Shown here: one piece after another, positions 3,991-9,554 of the stretch
Layout of the letters: each line of letters begins with the position of its first letter
Numbering within the stretch: the first letter of the stretch is position 1
NCBI GenBank assembly: GCA_030633645.1
Contig: DAOVRY010000009.1
Location: forward strand, 1 to 9,554
Direction of reading: 5' to 3'
DNA length: 9,554 nt
Source: Pseudomonadota bacterium
Lineage (GTDB): Bacteria > Desulfobacterota > DSM-4660 > Desulfatiglandales > B25-G16
Program-made: the position numbers and the translations under genes
Notes under the pieces: model-generated
Databases searched by the model: none
Seen by the model: only the letters and a program-made list of their open reading frames with translations
Told to the model about the DNA's origin: nothing

Positions 3991-6426
3991 TTAGTGTGCA
4001 GTAACTGTAGGTTGTGTCTCTCCTCTCGGTAATGTAAACGGCTGGAACCCACCCTCTGGGAGAAAGAGTTCCTCCCCCTTTGCCAGTGTGAAGGCCTCTT
4101 TAAGGACCCCGTCCATATGGTCAACAGGGACTAACTCGACTTTCTTGAGAACCTTTGCTGGTATCTCTTCGATATCCTTCTTATTTTCTTGAGGGATCAG
4201 AACCCTTCCTATTCCAACTCTATGAGCAGCTATTATCTTCTCTTTGAGGCCCCCTATGGGGAGAATTCTGCCCCTCAGGGTTATTTCGCCGGTCATCGCC
4301 AGGTTTCTCTTAACCGGTTTTCTCAGTAAAGCTGAGGCAATTGCTGTAGCAACTGTGATACCTGCTGACGGACCATCTTTCGGTGTGCCACCCTCAGGTA
4401 CATGCACATGAATGTCAACCTTTTCATAAAAATCGTCCGGAAGCCCGAGCCTTCTTGCCCGTGAGCGAACATAACTTAACGCGGCCTTGGCTGATTCCTT
4501 CATCACATCTCCGAGGGTACCGGTCAAATCCAGGTTACCCTTTCCTGGCATAACGGTAGCCTCTATGAGAAGCAACTCGCCACCGGCGCTGGTCCAAGCT
4601 AAACCGGTAGCCAGACCAATTTGATCTTTTTCCTCAGTCTTGCCAAAGTCAAATTTGTATACACCGAGGTAACGATGAAGAGAATTTGTACTAATCCGCA
4701 CCTTGGTGGATTTGCCTTTTTGAGCTACCTCCTTAGCCACCTTTCTACACACCGCGGCTATTTCTCTTTCAAGATTTCGAACCCCTGCTTCTTTGGTGTA
4801 GTGCCTAATGATGCTTAAAATTGCCTGATCAGAGAAAGCGATATTATTCTCAGAAAGGCCGTTTTGTTGAATTTGTTTCTTTATCAGAAACCTTTTTGCA
4901 ATATGCAGCTTTTCAATTTCCGTATAACCAGGAAGCCTAATAACCTCCATTCTATCCTGCAAGGCCGGAGGAATGCCAACGAGGTCATTGGCTGTAGTTA
5001 TGAAAAGAATCTCTGAAAGATTGTAGTCAATATCAAGATAGTGGTCATTAAAGGCATAGTTCTGTTCGGGGTCAAGCACTTCTAAAAGAGCAGCTGAGGG
5101 ATCACCCCTGAAATCGGTACTCATCTTGTCTACTTCATCGAGGCAGAATACAGGGTTGTTCGATTTTGCCCTCTTGAGATATTGAATAATCTTTCCAGGC
5201 ATCGCCCCAATGTATGTTCTTCTATGGCCCCTAATCTCGGCTTCATCCCTTACTCCGCCAAGAGAGAGCCTGATAAAATTCCTTCCCAAAGACCGTGCTA
5301 CAGATTTGGCTAACGAGGTCTTACCCACACCTGGCGGGCCAACAAAACAAAGAATGGGGCCTTTGATTTTTCTCGTTAAGTTCTGAACAGCCAAATATTC
5401 CACGATTCTTTCCTTGGGTTTGGAGAGACCGTAATGATCTTCTTCGAGTATAGTCTCAGCCTCCTGGATATTCAGTTTATCTTTGGTTTTGGTGAGCCAC
5501 GGCAGTGACAAAATCCAGTCAATATAGTTCCGCACAACAGTGGCCTCTGCAGACATGGGGGTCATCATTTTTAGCTTTTTGAATTCTTGTCTTACCTTTG
5601 CTGCGGCATCCTTGGGGAGGTTTTTGTTCTTTATTTTTCTCTCCAGATCCTTGAGCTCGCTGGCAAAATCATCCTGGGTACCCATTTCTTTTTGTATCGC
5701 CCGCATCTGTTCGTTAAGATAGTAGTTTTTTTGGGTCTTCTCCATCTGTTTTTTAACCCGATGCCTCAAATTTTCCTCGAGCTGGAGAATATCGATCTCA
5801 GCGCTCAGTATCTTGTATAGTCTTTCGAGCATACCTTCTACATGTTCAATTTCCAGCAAGGCTTGCTTTTCTCCTATTTTTGCCGTGAGATGGCCAGCTA
5901 CTGCATAAACTAACTGGAATGGATCTGATGTGGAAGCAACTATGTCAGCTGCATCATCACCGATCTTTTGGTTAAGCTCCGCATAGGACTCAAAGGACGA
6001 ATGGATACTCCTAACAAGGGCCTCGATTTTGGCGCTTGGTTCGTAGTGTTCCCCAGTTTTCTCAACTTCGACCATAAAAAAACCCAGGTCAGGGAGATAG
6101 TTCTTGATTTTGCCCCTGGCCTTTGCTTCCACTAAGGCCTTAACTGTTCCATCAGGCATTTTAAGAAGCTGAAGAACAGCAGCGAGGGTACCGAAAGAGT
6201 ATATGTCCCTCAGGCTGGGGTCATCCACCTTGGCATTCTTCTGGGTAGCCAGAAAGATTTCCTTTTCCTGGGATAATGCGTATTTCAGTGCATCAATGGA
6301 TTTTTCCCTCCCAACAAATAACGGGACCACCATACCGGGAAATACAACAATATCCCTGAGGGGGAGCAATGGAACCTGTTTTTTGTCCCGACCTGAGAAA
6401 TTTTCTAGAGCGTTCTTCTTAAACAT
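3991..6426 (-). CDS. lon: ATP-dependent protease Lon (LonA type)
   Basis: 811 aa, full length for bacterial LonA. It is a cytoplasmic hexamer that unfolds and degrades damaged and regulatory proteins. The N-terminal substrate-binding domain starts at [20 protein letters not shown] (21-40). A coiled-coil region spans about 195-290 ([21 protein letters not shown]). The AAA+ module has Walker A GPPGVGKT (363-370) and Walker B FCLDEVDK (427-434). The C-terminal protease has PKDGPSAG with catalytic S687, and GGLKEK with catalytic K730, the usual 43-residue spacing. The short C-terminal tail ([20 protein letters not shown]) is unconserved. ATG 6426 lies 9 nt after the clpX stop, with AGGT as a modest RBS, which suggests coupling. 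The stop is 4 nt before tRNA-Val. No heat-shock promoter is obvious between clpX and lon, so it probably depends on the upstream operon promoter. Confidence 0.98.
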   Translation of the reverse strand: MFKKNALENFSGRDKKQVPLLPLRDIVVFPGMVVPLFVGREKSIDALKYALSQEKEIFLATQKNAKVDDPSLRDIYSFGTLAAVLQLLKMPDGTVKALVEAKARGKIKNYLPDLGFFMVEVEKTGEHYEPSAKIEALVRSIHSSFESYAELNQKIGDDAADIVASTSDPFQLVYAVAGHLTAKIGEKQALLEIEHVEGMLERLYKILSAEIDILQLEENLRHRVKKQMEKTQKNYYLNEQMRAIQKEMGTQDDFASELKDLERKIKNKNLPKDAAAKVRQEFKKLKMMTPMSAEATVVRNYIDWILSLPWLTKTKDKLNIQEAETILEEDHYGLSKPKERIVEYLAVQNLTRKIKGPILCFVGPPGVGKTSLAKSVARSLGRNFIRLSLGGVRDEAEIRGHRRTYIGAMPGKIIQYLKRAKSNNPVFCLDEVDKMSTDFRGDPSAALLEVLDPEQNYAFNDHYLDIDYNLSEILFITTANDLVGIPPALQDRMEVIRLPGYTEIEKLHIAKRFLIKKQIQQNGLSENNIAFSDQAILSIIRHYTKEAGVRNLEREIAAVCRKVAKEVAQKGKSTKVRISTNSLHRYLGVYKFDFGKTEEKDQIGLATGLAWTSAGGELLLIEATVMPGKGNLDLTGTLGDVMKESAKAALSYVRSRARRLGLPDDFYEKVDIHVHVPEGGTPKDGPSAGITVATAIASALLRKPVKRNLAMTGEITLRGRILPIGGLKEKIIAAHRVGIGRVLIPQENKKDIEEIPAKVLKKVELVPVDHMDGVLKEAFTLAKGEELFLPEGGFQPFTLPRGETQPTVTAH

Positions 6427-6435
6427 AGGTACCTG

Positions 6436-7686
6436 TTAGGCATATTCTATTTGGTTTTCATACAACAGGAGAGGAAGGTCATTTTTGAGAATTACTTCCT
6501 CACCTATGAGACATTCGGCTACTCCTGACCGTGACGGGAGATCATACATGATATCCAGCATAACTTTTTCAAGGATGGCCCGCAATCCTCGCGCCCCGGA
6601 TTTTCGATCAATTGCGTCTTTGGCCACAGCCTGCAGCGCATCCTTGGTGAATGTTAATTTTACATCTTCAAACTCAAAGAGCCTTTCATACTGTTTGACG
6701 AGCGCATTCTTGGGCTCTGTAAGGATCCTCACCAAGGCATCCAGGCTCAATTCCCCGAGGGACGCCAATACCGGAAGCCGTCCAATAAACTCCGGTATTA
6801 GGCCAAACTTGAGGAGATCTTCAGGTTGAACAAGACCCAGCGTTTTTTCGAGGTCTAGTTCTCCTTGCCCCCTGATGTCAGCCTCAAACCCCATTGTTTT
6901 GGCCCCGATCCTTGACCGGATTATCTTTTCCAGGCCATTAAAGGTCCCCCCACAGATAAACAGGATGTTCCTTGTGTCCACCTTTAAAAAGTCCTGTTGG
7001 GGGTGTTTCCTCCCTCCTTTAGGGGGTATATTGGCAACAGTGCCCTCTAATATCTTGAGGAGAGCCTGCTGAACTCCCTCACCAGAAACGTCCCGGGTTA
7101 TTGAAGGACTATCAGTCTTCTTAGCAATCTTGTCTATCTCATCAATGTAGACGATACCTTTGGATGCCTTTTCGATGTCATAGTCTGCCATTTGAACAAG
7201 GCTGAGGATGATGCTCTCAACATCCTCCCCCACGTAACCAGCTTCAGTCAGGTTAGTAGCATCTGCAATGGTAAACGGTACGTCCAGTATCCGTGCGAGC
7301 GTCTGGGCCAGAAGTGTTTTGCCTGACCCGGTAGGCCCGATCAAAAGTATGTTGCTCTTATCAATCTCTACGTCTTCGGTATCAAGGTTGGCGCCGATTC
7401 TTTTGTAGTGGTTATGCACTGCTACGGAAAGAACCTTTTTGGCCCTCTCTTGCTCGATTACGTACTGATCGAGCTTTTGCTTTATCTCTTGCGGCTTAAG
7501 GGCAAAATCTCTCTCTTTCTTTTTCTCTCTCTCCTCATATTCTTCCTGGATGATTTCGTTACACAGAGAAACACACTCATCACAGATGTAAACTGAAGGT
7601 CCAGCAATCAGCTTTTTCACCTCATCTTGGCTTTTCCCACAGAAGGAACAAACAAGTTCCCCTGATGGATCATCTTTCCTACTCAT
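6436..7686 (-). CDS. clpX: ClpX, ATP-dependent unfoldase of ClpXP
   Basis: 416 aa, normal length. It is the hexameric AAA+ unfoldase that selects tagged substrates and threads them into ClpP. The N-terminal C4 zinc-binding domain has C13, C16, C35 and C38 (CSFCGK...ICDECVSLC). Walker A is GPTGSGKT (117-124), the pore loop GYVG (150-153), Walker [10 protein letters not shown] (178-186), the RKH loop 226-228, the ClpP-docking IGF-like tripeptide MGF (265-267, in [10 protein letters not shown]), the arginine finger in GRLPV (about R303), and sensor 2 GARGLR (365-370). MGF in place of the more common IGF/LGF is a conservative change. The ATG overlaps the clpP TGA as ATGA, so the two subunits are translationally coupled; lon follows 9 nt downstream. 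Confidence 0.98.
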   Translation of the reverse strand: MSRKDDPSGELVCSFCGKSQDEVKKLIAGPSVYICDECVSLCNEIIQEEYEEREKKKERDFALKPQEIKQKLDQYVIEQERAKKVLSVAVHNHYKRIGANLDTEDVEIDKSNILLIGPTGSGKTLLAQTLARILDVPFTIADATNLTEAGYVGEDVESIILSLVQMADYDIEKASKGIVYIDEIDKIAKKTDSPSITRDVSGEGVQQALLKILEGTVANIPPKGGRKHPQQDFLKVDTRNILFICGGTFNGLEKIIRSRIGAKTMGFEADIRGQGELDLEKTLGLVQPEDLLKFGLIPEFIGRLPVLASLGELSLDALVRILTEPKNALVKQYERLFEFEDVKLTFTKDALQAVAKDAIDRKSGARGLRAILEKVMLDIMYDLPSRSGVAECLIGEEVILKNDLPLLLYENQIEYA

Positions 7687-8303
7687 TTAGCTTTACTCCC
7701 TTTTAATTTCTCAATTCTTACCATTTCCCTCTTAGTGATCACCTTATCCACTATACCATATTCCAGCGCTTCCTGGCCACTCATGAAATAATCCCGTTCC
7801 GTATCATTCCTTACCTTTTTCACATCCTGGTTTGTGTGCAGGGCAAAAAGCCCGTTGATTGCCTGTTTAAGCCTCATAATTTCCTTAGCCTGAATATCTA
7901 TATCAGTAGCCTGCCCTTGTGTTGCCCCCATCGGTTGATGGATCATGATCCTGGAATGGGGAAGGGCAAACCGCTTTCCTTTACTGCCAGAGGCTAGCAG
8001 AAGGGCAGACATGCTGCTGGCCTGTCCGGTGCAGATAGTTGTGATATCAGGTTTCACATATTGCATGGTATCATAGATAGCAAGCCCTGCTGTAATGGAG
8101 CCCCCAGGGGAATTGATATAGAGATTTATGTCTTTATCGGGGTCTTCAGATTCCAGAAACAGAAACTGGGCAATAATAATATTTGCCATGTCATCAGTTA
8201 CCTGTTCACCCATAAAAATGATTCTATCCTTGAGAAGGCGTGAGTAAATATCATAAGCCCTCTCACCCCTGGATGTTTGTTCTACCACAATAGGTATCAG
8301 CAT
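7683..8303 (-). CDS. clpP: ClpP, protease subunit of ClpXP
   Basis: 206 aa, typical of ClpP. It forms a double heptameric serine protease chamber in the cytoplasm. The catalytic triad is visible: S97 in GQASSMSA, H122 in RIMIHQP and D171 in DTERDYF. The oxyanion glycines are in [18 protein letters not shown] (63-80). The N-terminus [20 protein letters not shown] matches the family start and contains the short propeptide/axial loop, which supports ATG 8303. AAAGGAAC within the end of tig serves as the RBS. The gene starts 4 nt after the tig stop and overlaps clpX by 4 nt (ATGA). No missing residues are seen. Regulation would come from the promoter upstream of tig, outside the window. Confidence 0.98.
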   Translation of the reverse strand: MLIPIVVEQTSRGERAYDIYSRLLKDRIIFMGEQVTDDMANIIIAQFLFLESEDPDKDINLYINSPGGSITAGLAIYDTMQYVKPDITTICTGQASSMSALLLASGSKGKRFALPHSRIMIHQPMGATQGQATDIDIQAKEIMRLKQAINGLFALHTNQDVKKVRNDTERDYFMSGQEALEYGIVDKVITKREMVRIEKLKGSKAK

Positions 8304-8307
8304 ATGT

Positions 8308-9554
8308 CTATGGTTCCTTTCTGTCTTCTTGGCTCTCTCTCGGTATCTCTTTTACTTCAGTAAGCTTAGCACCTTGAACACAATGATTCAATATCTTTTC
8401 AACTAAGAGCTCATTCCTGAACGAATCCACTAAATTGTTTTCTTCATAGTATCTTTGAAGCGCAGCCAGATCCTTTCCGGTTTGAGCAGCCAGCTTCTGG
8501 AAACCTTTACTTATCTCATGCTCCTCAATACCAATATTCTCCAAATCAGCTATTTTACTTAACACAAGATCTTCCTTAACCTTTTCTTCAGCGCCTTTCC
8601 GGAAATCCTCTCTCATCTTTTCTTCTGAAACGCCGGCCGATTCGAATTGGGCTCCCCTCAAAAGAAAATTTTGTTTAATCCTGGCTATTGATCGTTCGAT
8701 TTCGTTTTCAACCGCGACCTCAGGGAGCTCAAAACCTACAGAGTCCGTTATTTTTTTGAGAAGGCGGTTCTTCAGCTCTCTGTCTATCCTTCTTTCTTCT
8801 TGCAGGGTAATATCTTCCTTTACCCGCATCCGCAAATCGCTAAGGGATTCAATATCGGAACCTAAACCCTTTGCAAAATCATCATTCAATTCGGGAAGTT
8901 CTTTCTTTTTAATATCCTTGATTGTTATAGAGAAGGTGACCCGCTTGCCAGCCAATCGCTTATCATGAAAATTTTCTTTGAAATCAATCTCTATATTTTT
9001 TTCAGCCCCCTTTCTCAGACCCACTATTCCTGATTCTATTTCAGGATAAAAATTCTTACTTCCCACATGGATTAGGAAGTCCTGACCCTTTATCTCTTTG
9101 AGGGGTTTTTCATTCCAAAAGCCTTCGTAATCGATGATCACATAATCGCCATCTTGTATTTCTCTGTGTTCATTGATGGAAGTAAGATTAGCATGTGTTT
9201 CTCTTATTTCCTCAAGCTTCTTATCGACATCATCTTCGGAAACATTTAAGATTTCTTTCTCCACAGAAATTCCCATATAGTGCTTTAGCTCGAAATCTGG
9301 CTTTACCTCCATATGGATAGTATACTTAAAACTCTCACCTGGCCTTATGGCCCCATCTTCCAGGGAAGGTCTTCCTAAGGGAAATAGTTTGGTCTCCTCT
9401 ATCACCTTAGAGAAAGATTCCTCTACTAAATCGCTTTTAACATCAGATAAGATTTGTTTTGAATAGTACTGCTCAAGTATCCTTCGGGGGACCTTTCCGG
9501 GCCTAAAACCCTTCACCTTGACCCTTTTTGAAAGCTCTCGGTAGGCTTGATCCA
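8308..9554 (-). CDS. tig: Trigger factor, ribosome-bound chaperone and prolyl isomerase (5' end outside window)
   Basis: The reading frame runs unbroken to the window edge; 414 residues are visible and about 30 N-terminal ones are missing by comparison with the family (about 430-450). The visible start is [20 protein letters not shown], containing the ribosome-docking signature GFRPGKVP (visible residues 15-22). The FKBP-type PPIase domain spans about 131-215 ([11 protein letters not shown]...[21 protein letters not shown]). The helical C-terminal cradle runs from about 225 to 390, followed by a charged tail (ESQEDRKEP). The GTG codon at 9516 is an internal valine, not a start. Trigger factor binds ribosomes near the peptide exit and shields nascent chains. 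clpP starts 4 nt after its TAG stop, the classical tig-clpP-clpX arrangement. Confidence 0.97.
   Translation of the reverse strand, partial: DQAYRELSKRVKVKGFRPGKVPRRILEQYYSKQILSDVKSDLVEESFSKVIEETKLFPLGRPSLEDGAIRPGESFKYTIHMEVKPDFELKHYMGISVEKEILNVSEDDVDKKLEEIRETHANLTSINEHREIQDGDYVIIDYEGFWNEKPLKEIKGQDFLIHVGSKNFYPEIESGIVGLRKGAEKNIEIDFKENFHDKRLAGKRVTFSITIKDIKKKELPELNDDFAKGLGSDIESLSDLRMRVKEDITLQEERRIDRELKNRLLKKITDSVGFELPEVAVENEIERSIARIKQNFLLRGAQFESAGVSEEKMREDFRKGAEEKVKEDLVLSKIADLENIGIEEHEISKGFQKLAAQTGKDLAALQRYYEENNLVDSFRNELLVEKILNHCVQGAKLTEVKEIPRESQEDRKEP

Noticed and set aside
3771..4124. Minus-strand 117-aa ORF crossing the lon end and both tRNA genes
   Set aside because: It overlaps lon in another frame and reads straight through two complete tRNAs and the terminator. 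The GRVAQWESIGLTSRGSQVQI and VAGSSPVVPAT strings are translated tRNA.
9514..9516. GTG as the start of trigger factor
   Set aside because: The frame continues upstream as [12 protein letters not shown] to the window edge, and the ribosome-binding signature immediately follows, so the real start lies outside the window.
1..9554. CRISPR array, prophage or toxin-antitoxin module
   Set aside because: There are no regularly spaced direct repeats, no phage structural or integrase gene, and no paired small genes of that kind.

Overview
The window looks like the chromosome of an anaerobic or facultative bacterium, most likely a deltaproteobacterial (Desulfobacterota-type) lineage. This placement is an inference. 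It rests on the tig-clpP-clpX-lon order, remnants of a molybdopterin dehydrogenase and a polyferredoxin, and a MITE-like repeat of a style I associate with that group. Almost every convincing gene is on the minus strand.

Right half (3833-9554): a tightly packed protein quality-control operon, transcribed right to left. It runs trigger factor (5' end outside the window), ClpP, ClpX, Lon, tRNA-Val(UAC), tRNA-Asp(GUC), then a strong intrinsic terminator. Spacings are 4 nt, an ATGA overlap, 9 nt, 4 nt and 0 nt, so the two tRNAs look co-transcribed with lon or driven from within its 3' end. The operon combines a nascent-chain chaperone with two ATP-dependent proteases.

Middle (3370-3833): a compact tRNA-Asp-derived cassette, the most interesting part. 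Behind the intact tRNA-Asp and its terminator lies a small GIY-YIG nuclease gene. Its end runs into a partial tRNA-Asp copy (identical 33-nt 3' end, anticodon arm replaced by an unrelated hairpin). A second, more degenerate copy (anticodon arm replaced, T-arm lost) follows, and then a second terminator. An inverted piece of tRNA-Asp lies just before the nuclease start, so the ORF is bracketed by 10-bp inverted repeats made of tRNA D-arm sequence. This looks like a minimal mobile element that uses tRNA-Asp as its site and carries a copy of the tRNA 3' end.

Left half (1-3330): a short plus-strand conserved-looking hypothetical ORF with a good promoter and RBS (3024-3242); a rearranged, decayed stretch where the N-terminus of a molybdopterin oxidoreductase (minus strand) abuts a frameshifted 2x[4Fe-4S] ferredoxin (plus strand); an unrecognised protein-end remnant; an intact pxpB-pxpC pair (5-oxoprolinase subunits, 28-nt overlap) with no pxpA in view; and at the left edge a ~175-bp imperfect palindrome with inverted ends, probably a MITE-like element.
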